Assembly: GCF_047663525.1 (NCBI RefSeq)
Contig: NC_092591.1
Location: 53,855,501-53,919,500 of the forward strand
DNA length: 64,000 nt
Direction of reading: 5' to 3'
Origin: Anas platyrhynchos
Lineage: Eukaryota; Chordata; Aves; Anseriformes; Anatidae
The translations under genes were made by a program, and so were the position numbers. The notes below the pieces were generated by a model. That model was given only the letters and a program-made list of their open reading frames with translations. It searched no databases and was not told the origin of the DNA. This document shows, piece by piece, positions 13,347-25,900 of this stretch (position 1 is its first letter; each line of letters opens with the position of its first letter).

Positions 13347-14310
13347 GCAGCGGCCGCGCTCCACCGCCACGGCTCCCAGTGCTGCCGCTGCCACCGGCAG
13401 CACAAGAACCGCCTTGGGGTGCCCTCAGATGTGCCCCAGCAGCTGCAGGCCCCTGAGCTGGATGGCAGACTGGTGTCTGCAACGCATTAAGAGCCTCCCA
13501 GGCGGTCGGGTTCTCCGTGTGCGTAAGCACGGAGCATCAGCAGTGGTTACTGCTCACCTAACGTGAGGCCCTGCCGCGGCTGATGAAATTCTCTCATCTA
13601 GGTATGCACACGATGCTGCCACGGACGGCTGCTGCCACCAGTTCCTTACTCGTGTGCAGAAGGGACATGCAAAGCATGCCAGCACGACCGGGCAATCCTA
13701 ACTGGCAGGCAGCAGAAAACACAAAGGAGTCGTCCCAGCGGTCCCCGTCCCGGAGGCGCAGCTGTACCCAGCGGCAGCTACTTGAAAAGCACGGGGCTCA
13801 GGTGTCCAACTGCTGTTTCCAAGAAGAAAAAGGAAAGAAAGAAAAGCCATGACCAAGGCCTTGCATTAGCCATGAGAGACCAGAAGGTGAGGATGAGCGG
13901 CATGTGAACACTGTGATCCATTTTATTCTACTGCACTCTTGGGGAAAGGCATCAGGGATACACTAATGCGGGAGAAGCACATGCTTTTACTTTTCTCCAG
14001 CTGCTAACAGAAAGGAAATGTCCGATTGTAGCCTCAGCCCTGCCTGCATTTTAAGCACTTCAATTTAGGTTACAGACCCTATTTGCCTCTCCTCCCTTAC
14101 TGCCCGAAACAACCCTTCCATACCTGCCCTGCAGATCACGACTAACCATCCTTGTGCCAGAACACAAATTCTGGCTTAAAAACCCTCTTGTAACCCAGCC
14201 AGCCCTCTGTACAACAGCACCATCACAAAATACAAGAGTTATTTCTACCTTTGGCCTTTCATCAGTCCTCAAGTCTCCACTAGCATCTGCTCAAACACTT
14301 TGCAAGAACC

Positions 14311-14335
14311 AAAAAAAAAAAAAAAAAAAAAAAAA
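14311..14335. repeat. A25 homopolymer
   Basis: Twenty-five consecutive adenines inside the inferred MADD intron. It could be the tail of an old retroposed copy, but I see no target-site duplication or recognisable source upstream. Confidence 0.9.
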
Positions 14336-17300
14336 GCCAACCCAAAACTACAGAATGCCCTTGAACTAAATTGGCTTCACCTTCTGCAGCCACTACGGGA
14401 TTCTCATCCTTTTCCAAACTGGAATTGCTTCCAGCTTGAGTTTTGAGCTGGGAAACCTCCTCAGGGCACTGGAAGTGGGTGCAGACCCCTGCCTGCCCTC
14501 GCCCCTCCATCCAGCTCAGCGCGTGACGAGCCGGCCATGGTTCCCGTAACGTGGCCACCTGCGGGTTTTTTCCACAATCCCAACACTGCAAACGCACGTC
14601 CATAAAAAATTAACCAGAAGACAACAAAGCACACGGCATCTGAATTGAGGAAACTGCTGGACGCAACTGCTAAATTATTCAGAGTCTCGCTCTTGCCCCG
14701 GGGCCTCCCCCAGGCATGGGGAGCAGCGCTGGGAGCGCCCAGAAGAGCCTCCTGCAAGAGGCAGCAGAGCTGCGGGGCCAGAAGCAGCGAGGAGCACACC
14801 AGCATGCAGGGTTCGAGCTGTGACACTACCCACTGAGCAGGTGACATCTCTGGTGATGCCACCACCAGCAGGCACGGGAATTCAGTTCTTTTCTTTCCTG
14901 GACATGGGCCGTGCCGGCACAAGTGATGGGCGCTCCCAGATCCTGACAATAATTCAAGGGGCAAACTCACAGCCAGCACGGAAACACCGAAACGTTGCTC
15001 AGGATAATGAGAACTGGAAAATAAGCAGAAGCATTTGAAATAATTGAGTTACTTTGCTGCTCTCAGAGCCACAGAAGTGGCGCCCAGAAGCTCCTCCTGT
15101 CTCTTCCCTCTTATCTGAGAAACACTCAGTCTGTCTCCCTCCATGTGCCACCCACCTTAATTACTCCTTCCACCTCCGTGCCTTCCCCTCCTTTTCATAA
15201 ACACTGGGACACAGCTAAAATTCCTACTCTAAACTGAACCTACTATTAATCTGCGTGACAAGCGACAGCACCAGCTGGTCCAAACTGCAGGGAAAGCAAA
15301 GAGAAAAGCCCGCTCCCTCCCTGCCAGAGCCGTGGCAGGCGGGAACCACAAACCCTGCTGGCTGCATTTGACGACTGACACGAGAGCGAAGGGAGAAAGG
15401 AGATGGTGTGGAGGACAGAAGACAAACGCCCCAAGCACCAGCCCCAGCAGAGCAGGGTTTAACCACTATCAAGAGGAAACAGATGCAGACGCTGCAGCAG
15501 AGCGGCTTGGTGTTCGTGTGTGAAGCAATTCTGGTGAGTACCAGGGAGTATCATTATCACCAACCCTCCTCCTGTTATCTGATGAGCTGCACCAAGGCGA
15601 AGGAGGCAGAGCTTCCCATCCCGTGCCACAGGACACGGAGCAAGCAGCACAGAGCTCAGCAAGCAGAGACGTGGGGGAGCTGGTGTCGAAGCTGCACGTA
15701 AGGTGGAGAATGGCCACTTGATACCAGCAGTGGGAAATTTGGCCAGACTGGACGGGAAGCAGGACGCTCTGCTGTTGCTGAACTCGCAGACACAACAAAG
15801 AAAGTGCAGAGATTAAAACAAAATCGTAAGACTCTGCTCATAAGATAACGCCGAGTTCTGGAGGCCACCAGAAAGATAGCATCAGCCCAGCTGTCTCTGT
15901 CCCATGTGTAATAAAAACAAGGCTGATTTCCTGATCCTCACAAACACCACTGAGAGCGAGCGTTCAGAAATCAAGTCTTAAACAAACCAGAAAAGGTAGA
16001 TCGTGACAAGCATCACAGGACAGATCCAAGGCTAGGTGATGACCAGCTTTTTTTTGGGGACTGCCCCAGCTGTGAACATTGAAGGCTGTGGAAGAGATGG
16101 AAAACCACAAGACTTTGTTCCTCTCTGTGACACTGAGGTGTTATTTCTCGTGCTGACATGAAAGAACACCAGTCTCTCACTTGACACAGCATCTCACAAC
16201 CCGCTGGGCCCCAAAAGGGAGCCCCTCCATTTGGGTGCCCTCAGCCACAAGGAAACGCCGAGCTCGTGGCAGTGCGTGGGTCGTGTCTGCAGTGCTGCGG
16301 GGTTTGTGGGTTTAGTAGCTATCCTAGTGCCAAGAAACAAACGTGGAGCACATCTCTCGATTATCAACAGTAATACTTGCGTGGTCGTGACAGATTTAAA
16401 GGCCTCCAGCGACAGAGAACCTGATCTCTCTAAAATTAGTTTCTATCTCAGCCAGCAGAGCACAGACTAGCTGAATTGCACAGGGCCAGTTACAGACGGC
16501 AGTAACTTTGAGCAGCAGGTCATCGTAACAGGCTTTCATAGCTCCTGAGGTACGGAAGGAAAAGCCACAAACCCTTCCAGGATCAAACAAATACCACAAT
16601 TACTCCACAGATTAGCGGATTATCCCATTAAAAATGCTCCCTTCCAACCAGTGCCTCACGCTACTTATTTTTATTCCAATTCTTCTCTCGGTAGGTCGCT
16701 GACGATGCTTTTCCTTCACTAGAATTTATACTTTGAGGTAGACGGAGATTGTTTAAGCAGTGGAAATGGCATTAATCTTACATATTAAGCTTTCCTTCCT
16801 GTTTCTAAATGCTTTCTTACACATTAATATCGCATTCTGGTTGCTAAATCCTTTCCTCACTCCTACAAATCCCCATGCAGGAGCTGCAGTCTGTATTTCC
16901 TACCTTTGCGTTGAATAATGATGTCAAAGCCCTTCTACTAAGGGGCTCGGAAACGTAACGCAGTACACCTTAAACGTCACCACAGCAAGGCCAGAGGACA
17001 TCTGCAGGAATTAATCCAGGCTCTAACATATGCACGGCGGGAAGTAACGCTCGGCTCTGCACCTAGCTGTGGCAGAAAAGTGTCAGCTTCCATCTTGTGG
17101 GCAGGTTGGCGCTACCCACCCAGTTAAAACACCACAGCGTGGAGCGATAACGTGACTAAATGTAATGTCAGATGACTAAATTTTGCATCATTCGCTATCC
17201 GTACTCAGGCACTGAATCTCAAACAGTATTATTCCCCCCAAAAGAAAGTCATTTCTCTAACAGATTTTTTTCCTGCTATTTCTCCACAGACATATTACCT

Positions 17301-18649
17301 CAAGCGCTGTACATTAAGACCTGTAAGGAGATTTCTTCTCCCTGAATTCCACAGTATTTGTGACTTTCTAGTTTAATACCAGAAATTTTTATATATATAC
17401 TTGTGTGTTTTTTTTTCAACTGACTCATTGCAAAAGATATTAAACAGACCAGACAGAATACCTCTGCAAAGATATTTTCTAACACATCCCACTACATCCA
17501 ACTTGATGATTCAGTAAGGTGAGGGAATGAGCGATAAATTAGGAGCCTCTGTACTCCTCTCCCCAAGCCAGATCAAATCAAAGCCAACGTTAACTCAACG
17601 CTGACATCCTGTAATTAGCTACCGTGGCTAGGTGGGCACAGCTCACTGTTAAAAGTCTCTGAAACTTACATTTCTCATCTCCAACAACCTTCCGAAGCAG
17701 ACTGAAGTTGGACTTCATCATAGGCACAGCCTGTCCGCTTGCAAAGGAATTACAGGACGGTACCAAGGTTGAAGAAGAGGTTTGCCCAGTAGAATATCTA
17801 CGTACATTTCTTCTGTAAAAGCTTTAAACTAGAGGACCTATCTTTCTGCCACTTGCTACACAGCTCACCGCCATTCCTAATTTTACCACATAACGCATGC
17901 ATCATCAAAACATATCCTGGCCACGTTATGCATCTTGTATAGAAATCATTCTTTCGGCTGGGACATGATTTCCCTTTTCCTTTTAGTCCATCCAGTAAAA
18001 CTAGAACTGCTTTAAAAGTAGTAACAGTATGGAGAGAAATGCAAACTCACAGCTTGGAAGAGGAAGACGTTAATGTGGTAGAATCGCAAACAGCCAGACT
18101 TTCAGCACATCCACGGCACTGCTAGAGGTGCGTACAAGATCTGCTCGTGCAGACAAGATGTGTTATTTTCCAACCAAAAGCGTGCTAGAGACTTTCTAAC
18201 GATTTTCCATTTTATTAAGCACACAGTAAGATGCATAAGGAGCATATAATTCATCGTAGGGTGTATTAAACTGGGTCCAAAAGCTATAAAATTTCTAATA
18301 ATATGACAGTAAAGCAGAAGGACAATTTTATAGCCGGAACGATCGATCCGTTCCAGAGTTACGCAACACGCTATCAGATGATGGCAAGCTCGGATCTTGC
18401 AAAAACTGCATTTTCACCATGCCGGCTGTCTTGGACGCTCTCTCTGATGTGTCAGTGCTGCAGATTTTCATTAGTGCTGAAAACAGCCAGCACGTCTTGT
18501 GCCTGCCCAAAATAGTACCCAAGGTTCAAGCAGCAGAAAGGCCAAAAACGGAGGCGCCTCCCAAATAATCAGCGTTTGGATGACATTGGCTCGGTTACGT
18601 GACCCTCAGGACACCACAACACATCCTCCCTCCCTCACTCCTGCCCGGC

Positions 18650-19650
18650 GGTGGCCAGCTTTTGGCAGATAAGCGATGCTGCAAGGCGCAGAGCAAGGAC
18701 ACGGGCGAGCACGCCAAGCCGAGAGGCTGACCGTGGAGAAAATGGCTGGCCTGCCGGGGAAAGCAGGGCGTGCGGCCAGCTTCACAGCCCACCTCTCCAC
18801 CACGGGCACCCAGGCTGCTCGGTGTGGTACCCGGGGGGAAAGGGGAAAGAGGAATCGCTTCCCTGTGGCGCTTATCGTTCCTCCTTCGTTACCGTGGCTC
18901 CACACCGCCAGGAAGGCAGCGCTCTGCCTCAGGAGGCGAGCCACCGAGGAAAGCGGCCATTTCCAAGCGGGATTAGACATTATTTCCCCAGAAATTGCCC
19001 AACGCCGAGCGGATTTCCTACCCCCATTGTCTGGAGGCGCAGCAGGACGCGCTGCCCTCAAGCCGAGGGGCACGGAGGCGCCTTCCCAGCGGCGTTACCT
19101 CAGCCATCTCCTCCTCAGCGCCTCCCTCCCACCTGCCCCTGCCCTTCCCGGCCGGGAAGGACCCAAACCCGCTGCCGGCACCGGCTCGGCCCGGGAGAGG
19201 TGCAGGCGGCCCCCGCTGTGCCCTGGAGCCGCGGGCGGCCCCTCAGCGCCGCGCCGAGATCACCTCACGGCCCCCGCCGCGCCGCCCGCGCTCACCTGCG
19301 CCACCACAGCCTCCGCCGCCGCCCCCCGGCCGCTCTGCGCCGCCCGGGCAGTTCCGCATCGAGCCCCGGGAGCCGCGGGGAGGGACAGGGGGAAGGAGGG
19401 AGGCAGGGCAGGGCGGAGCGGAGCCGCACACCGGCCGCGGGGGGGCGGCAGGTGCCGCCCGCAGCAGGGCGCAGCCGCGGGGCGGAGCGCGGGAAGGCGC
19501 TGAGGGGAGGCTGAGGGGACGGGCGGGGAGGGCTGAAGAGGGAAGGAGACCCCAAAATGCCGGCCTTGGCGCCCCTACAGGCAGCCCCCAGGTGAAAGCT
19601 CGTAGCAGGCGAGGCCCGGGGCTGCCGGCCTCAAGGGGTTGGGACAAGAT
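18650..19650. promoter_or_regulatory. MADD: CpG island, probable MADD promoter
   Basis: About 1 kb of CpG-dense sequence, densest at 19150-19520, isolated in AT-rich surroundings. It lies upstream of the MADD start exon and past the NR1H3 poly(A) sites, where the promoter of a tandem downstream gene is expected. Several minus-strand donors fall inside (GTGAGC at 19295, GTAACG near 19097), which fits alternative first exons. The long open frames on both strands here come from the high GC content. Confidence 0.65.
19296..19450 (-). other. MADD: Probable non-coding first exon of MADD (TSS approximate)
   Basis: A strong minus-strand donor, GCGCAG|GTGAGCG, ends a putative exon at 19296 in the centre of the CpG island. 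The upstream limit is a guess, because no TATA box or initiator defines the start. The intron to the 7450 exon would be about 11.8 kb. A second good donor, ATGGCTGAG|GTAACG (about 19098), may end an alternative first exon. Confidence 0.4.
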
Positions 19651-21030
19651 CGAGGTGGAGCTTCAAGGATTTCTTCCAAGCGCTCACACGCTGCATCACC
19701 ACCTCCCTTTAACAGCAAATGAACAAAATCCTAAACGCAACCACTAGCGCCACTGGCATCCCCGTGGTTTAAAAAACTACAATAAAGTGCAAAATGGTTA
19801 AAAAAATAAAAATAAAAAATTGTTTTGTTTTGTTTTTACACAGAGCACAAAACATCTGCGCTCTCCCCCTCATAGAGGAATTGGGATTTCAGAAATCAGC
19901 CCATCTGCTCCTGCTACCCCCATCCATTTGAGCCAATTGTGCAAACACAGCTTCCTTCCTTCCTTCCTTCCTTCCTTTCTTCCTTCCCTCCCTCCCTCCC
20001 TCCCTCCCTGTCACACACCGGTGACGCTTCCAGCACCCCACAACCTCTCCAGCAGCCAAATTAACAGCAAACCTGAAACAGGTCAGAGACAGAGAATGAG
20101 AGCAGTAGGTAGCATTTGGCAAATATTAAAGCACTGCTGAGCTCAAGGCAAGTTTTTCCCTCACACTTGCTTATTTCACCTCCTCAGGCTAATGCGGGAA
20201 GTGGCTGTAAAACTAAAAACCAATTCTGTACTCATTTGCACTAAGAAAAATAAAGAACGTAAACTAAGGACTTACCTTTGCTTACAGGATCCTGCACGAA
20301 AGCATAGAGAAGCCAGAGTCAAGGAAATTCACTGTTTTCACAGCTGCCATCAACAGCAGCATTACTGGTTGTAACTTGAAAATCCTTCGTGCTTCTATGC
20401 AGCTTTTATCTTCAGATTAATAAAAAATGAGATGGCAGATAGCTGCTCAAGCAGCAGCTTCAAAGCAGCGCCTGTTACTGGGCAGCAGCTTCACTGCCAT
20501 TGCCTCTTCTGGCTGTTGACAGCCTCGTTTGTCAGCAAATCCTTGCAGCAGGGCCCAGCTGTCCTCTAATCCATGCACGGCTGGCTTGAGCTCTTGAGGT
20601 CTGCTCATTACGCCCCACCTCACACCCTGCTGATTCTCCTGTGGCTAGTTAATAGTTAGGACCCATATTTCAATTTTGTTGAGCTTGGCTATGCAGAAAG
20701 TGGAGTGGAGCACGTGGAATAAAAGGCTCAAATTCTGAGTGTAGCTCAAATTAAGGTAAAATATGTATGGATAATCAATAGCCTCACAACATTTGCTTAA
20801 ATTCACTCATTTGCCAGCTACAGCACAAAGAAGGGTACATTGTAGGCTAAAATCTCACACTAGAGGTTAAAGGAAACTGCCTGGGTTTGCGCTGTTATTT
20901 TTATTTTGCTATTTCCTGCTTCTCCCCAACCTATATTCTCACTTTCTTATCAATTTAGAGTTTGTTACATCAAAAATATTCCGCCTTCCTCCAGTCTAAT
21001 GAAGGAACAACAGAGAACGCCAAAATCCCG
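19460..21030. other. Intergenic spacer between NR1H3 3' end and MADD promoter
   Basis: About 1.6 kb with no gene seen. It contains the pyrimidine microsatellite at 19951-20009 and is otherwise unremarkable, AT-rich DNA. The two same-strand genes are separated by this short spacer. Confidence 0.7.
19951..20009. repeat. (TTCC)n/(CCCT)n polypyrimidine microsatellite
   Basis: A 59-bp uninterrupted pyrimidine tract: TTCC units passing into CCCT units after a single interruption. It lies about 500 bp upstream of the likely MADD start. Mirror symmetry and strand asymmetry make triplex (H-DNA) formation possible. Confidence 0.92.
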
Positions 21031-21038
21031 TATTAGGC

Positions 21039-21044
21039 TTTATT
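21039..21044 (-). terminator. Distal poly(A) signal AATAAA for NR1H3
   Basis: Canonical hexamer on the minus strand, about 1.77 kb past the stop, before the spacer leading to the MADD CpG island. Confidence 0.45.
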
Positions 21045-22300
21045 CTTTTATATAAACATTAACATTTCTCAAACAGATTAGTTAAAAATACAGATTTTAA
21101 CAAGAATTTTTGCAATTGCAATGAGTTATAAAAAACAACAGATTATTTTACAGATTGTTACAAGTGCTTTACAAAGGTGCAGAGTGAAGGCCAGTGGCAG
21201 GGGACCAACCTCAAGTGCAAAATGGACACAATACCCTCACCACGGGCATAGCGCTCAGATACACAGCCAAAAAACAAACAAACAAACAAAAAACAACGAG
21301 CCATTGTGAACCTAGGCTCTTGGGATGCTCACCGGGCAAGCAAACAGACCCCTATGACAGAGAAGGCTTATGAGACTAAGCTACCAGGATACTTCAGGTT
21401 ACATCTCTGAGATCTGCCATAAGATGTTATTTCTTGGAAAATAAGGAACAGGTTTTGGAACAGTATATTTCTCTTCTGTCAGACAAAATATTGCTGTAAA
21501 TCCTAGAATACTTGAGGATGTGGATACTTAAGAATGTAGGGCATACATCCAGCGTGGATCTCACTGTGCCCAAAGCGACAAAAGATACAAGACACAAGAG
21601 TTCTTCTAAAGCAGTTGGCACTCCTCACACAGCGGGAACCTCCATATCCCACAACAATCACTAGAACCTTGAGCAAGTACCTTGGAAAGACTTTGGCATA
21701 AGGAAGAAGATGCAAGTGGATCTGGTTACACTCAATGTTCCTGCAACCCGCGATCTGAGTTGTGCAGCCCATAGCTTACGCAATGCCCACATATTTCACT
21801 AAATGCAGCATGTCCTCTTCTCCTTTGCAAATACATCTTCACACTCACCTTGGAACACATGCCACATGCTCCAAATTCTTGGAAGTTTCTGAGATCCTTC
21901 CACCACACCTACCTTGTCTAGGTACCAGTCCTTCCCACCTTCCTCTCTTCTCTTCCACTCCTAAAGATCAATATCTATGCCCTGATTTGTTTTGAACTAA
22001 AGTTTTCCAGGTGTTAGCAAATCAAAGGTAAAGTAAACTGTTTGAGAACCATCATGAGATAAAATTGCAATATATTATGTTAAAAAAAGTCCACTGCTTT
22101 ATGCCTGACGTCTTCCTGATGTACAAATGTTCCCTACCCAGAGGACCTCCCTGTTAGACAAAGGGCATCACACATTAGAGGAATCTTCTTTCCAAAGAAG
22201 GGTCAGAATGAAAGGGCAACTCTAGAGATGAAGTCTCATAATAAAGAAATAACAGCTACTTCTCTTGGAATCTTTGTAAAGGGCAGTACGTACAAGAGAT

Positions 22301-22306
22301 TTTATT
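22301..22306 (-). terminator. Proximal poly(A) signal AATAAA for NR1H3
   Basis: AATAAA on the minus strand, 506 nt beyond the stop codon. It is the first canonical hexamer downstream and therefore the likelier main site. Confidence 0.55.
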
Positions 22307-22811
22307 TATCGGAAACCCAGTGAAACCCCTAGAACATCCACATTGACTTCCCTGAGCTCCTCAGATCCAGGTACACTGGGGACCCTGCAGAAGCCTTTTG
22401 AGCTGGGTTACTCTCAACAGAGATGGTTTGGCAAGTTCCTGCAAATTCATTTTCATAATCAACAAGAGAGGAAAGGATCAATGGGCCAATCCCCAGGACA
22501 TGCTTAGAAAAGAGAAAGAGACTCTGAAGAAAGAGGTGTATGTGCGTGGGGAGGGTCTTCATTTCTACCGTTTTCAGATGTTTCATGCTACTCATTTGGG
22601 GCGTGGGCACTACATCAAAACCAACCCCCCCATCTGATCTACCCCAGCTGCCTCCTGCATAATCTCATGATAACACTGCAACCCCAGGCTCATCACTCCC
22701 TGCACTGCCTAGCCCAGAGTTCAGTGCTTTGGAGAGGGGAGGCTGGCTTCTTGTTAGCAAAGGCTGGGACATGGTGTTATGTCGGCATATCAGTGCCCTG
22801 GGAGCATGCAG

Positions 22812-22958
22812 TCACTCATGCACATCCCAGATTTCTGAGAGCAGGGGAGGGAGTTTCTTGTCCTGCAGCCGAAGGGCAAACACCTGTTCAGAGTGGACGT
22901 TACTTAGTGTCCGAAGACTGACCAGCTTCATTAACATCCGTGGAAACATCAGGTGGTC
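22812..22958 (-). CDS. NR1H3: NR1H3 last coding exon (helices 10-12, AF-2, stop)
   Basis: This 147-nt exon encodes [20 protein letters not shown], then [20 protein letters not shown] and SEIWDVHE, ending in TGA at 22814-22812. It contains the dimerisation helix 10/11 and the AF-2 helix that recruits coactivators on ligand binding. Confidence 0.97.
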   Translation of the reverse strand, partial: DHLMFPRMLMKLVSLRTLSNVHSEQVFALRLQDKKLPPLLSEIWDVHE

Positions 22959-25900
22959 CTGCAGGGTCAGAGGAATTGGCAGCTGTTAGTAAATACAGAT
23001 TAAAACTTTTTTAAAAAGAAAAAAACAAACAAACAAAAAAAAAAAACAGATGATGCATTGTAAACACAATCCCAATTTCCTCCAGAACTGGCATCCTCCA
23101 GCATGCGGCAGTGTAGAGGAACACAAATACTACACCGTGTCCCAAAACATGCTTGCTAACTATGGAACATGATACAGGACAGCAGGCTGTGACAGCTCAC
23201 AAATCCTCCATTTATGGCTGCCACCACACAGCCACAGAAGGGAACAGCGTGAGAGTACAGGCAGTAACAGATCTGCTACAGACATCACTGCAGGGACTGT
23301 GCCTGCATAAACCCACAGTCAGTTTGCATCATCACCAAGGACGTTGGTCAGACACTTACGTTTGGTCTGTTGATGCAGATGTAAGAATGAAGGGCTTCCA
23401 CATAGGTGTGCTGCAGTCTCTCCACCAGGGACTGGTCCTGCACATTCGGTCGGTCTGCCAAAAAGCAGGTTAGAAGTAAGCAGGTTGCTACAGGCAGCAT
23501 CACTGGACATGACCCTAACAGCTGTATGGTTTCTCCCCAAAACCTCATCGAGAATCCACCCAGCACAGCCGGGAGTCATCCATGACTGCAGCAGCTGTGC
23601 CAGTTTTCTGTTACTGTTCCTTCTCAATCATATCTAATGCACATGGGGAGTCAGATCTGACTCCTCTAAGGTGAAAGGCTACAGACCAAACAGCACTGAA
23701 TAGATGTGTTTGGCATCACATTTCTGTTCCAGTGAAGATGAGAAGCTGCAGTTATTCAAAAGGAATTGAAAGTTTCTCCAGCAGCTGAGAAAGTCCGATA
23801 ACAGGAACAAAGACATATTCTTGATCTTACAGGTTACAAGACAGAAAACAGAAGCAAAGAGTAGAGGAGATTTCTTTGCAGAGCCCTTTCCTGACCCAGA
23901 GCTATATTGGTCTCTGATCAAGAGCATCTTTACTTGACCACTAGATGTCGCTCATGCAGCGCGACCTGCCTCAAGCCAGAGACCTGCCAACCACCTTAAG
24001 GGGACAGTAAAATAGCAATTTCTAAATGAGGAAGATTAATACTGGCTGATTTTGCTATACACGTTTTAATCAGCAGGGAATCTGATTTTGTCTGGAGGTA
24101 GCACTGGAAGATTCGGTGTATAATGAATACCCTCAGCAGGAATAACACTCTCCTTTATCACAAGACCCTCTATTACTCCTCTGCTGCTCATTACCTTCCT
24201 TAATTCTATATTCTTTACCCTACAACTCAGTGCTGCAGGCTTTCAGACCTGCCTTGCATTTTACCTGCAGAGAAAATGTTGATGGCGATTAAAAGTGCAT
24301 ATTCAGCATCGTTGAGTTGTAGCTCATTCATTCCCTTTGAGAATTCAAAGATGGGGTTAATGAACTCAAACTGCAGACCTACAACAAAAAGAAGAGGGTA
24401 AGTGTCAACAATGGCAACTGTCTCCTCTATCTCCCTTCCTCTCACAGGATAAGCTGTCCGAAACACACTCAGTATGCCAGGGAGCAGGGAAGGCAGGTAG
24501 GCAGGCAAATACCCTTATATTATATCCCAAGTGTGGTTGAAAACACCCTTCACATTGTACCACCAGTGGTGAACACCAACAGCAGGTGAGGACTCAGGCC
24601 CTAACCTTAACTTCTTGGTTTCCTTGAGCCTTACATGTCCCTCAACACGTTAGTAGGCAATATCTAAAGAAAAACGTCATCAGTTCTCAAGTAAATCCGT
24701 CACAAAGGCAGAAACCCACAATCACAAAATCTACACTTTCCACTCTCAAACCACCACCTCTTTCAAGCCTGGCAGCCTTCCTCCTTCCACAGAAGCTTTC
24801 ATCCCATGCTGCTGATTCATCTGTAGTCGGTCTGAGCCAAAAAAAAAAAAAAAAAGAAATACAGTTCCAAGAGGTGTGAACTATTTGAATTCATTTCAAA
24901 GTGAGACAGATGAAGAAGAGCCTAACCTATGCTTCCTATCACCTTGCTCTATCTCTGGAAGCGTTCAAGGCCAGGTTGGATGGGGCTTTGACCAACCTGG
25001 TCTAGCAAAAGATTTTCCTGTCCATGGCAGAGGGGTTGGAACCAGATGGTCTTTAAATTCTCTTCCAATCCAAACCATTCTATGATTTTTTTCAATAAAC
25101 ACAGCCTGGCAGAAGTGCAATGATACTTCTGTCACAACACAGAGGACACCGTCACATCAAGTCTCCATGTGCTACGTGCTACACAAACATGCTGAAATCT
25201 TAAAGCCCAAAATAGCATCTAAGTTTCTCATTTCCTGTAGTACAACTGCATCAGAGCAAAGAAGAGCAAGATGGAGGAAACCTCTCTGGCTGCCTGCTTT
25301 TTGCCTTCCTACTAATCTGAAGAAAAGGCGAACAGTGAGAGCATCAAAGAACAATAGTGTTTATTTAAACCTGAAAAAAAAAAAAAGAAACCAAGTTCAG
25401 CTCCCTAGAGTTTTGAACCTTTGTTATGAGAAACAGCATCACAACTTCAAAGTGAAGTTAGGTGACATGCTGAGGCAGTAAGCTCCTAGAAGGCCATCAG
25501 GGGCCTGGAGGGCTGGAGCACCCTGAACTTGGCCCATGCAAGGTACAAAGAAACCATGGTTTGCAATGAGCCTTTGAGTCACACAATGAAAGTATCACCT
25601 GGCAGGGCAAGATGATAAGTGGAGGAGAGAAGGAAAAACAGCACGTACCTGAAAAGCCATCCTACAATTCAATTACCAGTGAGCAAGACCAAGGACAGTT
25701 CTAAACAGAAACCATGACAATAAGACGTAAAGGGCTGAGGCCTAACTCTTCTAGACCTTACATATACTGACACTGCAAGAGAACTTGGACAACCTGACAC
25801 TGCTCCCCTATTTCATATGGTCTCTCAGCAAAACATGTGCATGGGAAGGCTTGGAAAACCTTAACAAGCAACAGTCGTATCACTGAGTGAGATTAAAATG

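Larger units (their letters stand above)
7451..19295 (-). other. MADD: MADD 5' UTR intron (inferred), about 11.8 kb
   Basis: This interval lies between the MADD start-codon exon and the CpG-island donor at 19296. No coding exon of a recognised family was found on either strand. It is mostly AT-rich, with a GC-rich promoter-like patch near 13.1-13.5 kb and an A25 run at 14311-14335. That it is one intron is an inference from the nearest upstream CpG island and the absence of another gene. Extra non-coding exons could be hidden here. Confidence 0.6.
21039..22811 (-). other. NR1H3: NR1H3 3' untranslated region (distal limit inferred)
   Basis: No coding signal follows the stop. Minus-strand AATAAA signals occur at 22306-22301 (about 0.5 kb 3' UTR) and at 21044-21039 (about 1.8 kb). 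Either or both may be used. Confidence 0.6.

Noticed and set aside
14311..14335. Processed pseudogene ending in the A25 run
   Set aside because: No upstream similarity to any gene I recognise, no poly(A) signal before the run, and no flanking direct repeat visible.
18592..18604. GGTTACGTGACC palindrome as a PAR-bZIP or E-box control site
   Set aside because: A single 12-bp palindrome is expected by chance often enough, and nothing else around it supports a regulatory element.
18651..19747. Overlapping 250-287 codon plus-strand frames
   Set aside because: These lie in the CpG island. All three plus frames are open together and the peptides are Arg/Pro/Ala-rich, which marks base composition rather than coding.
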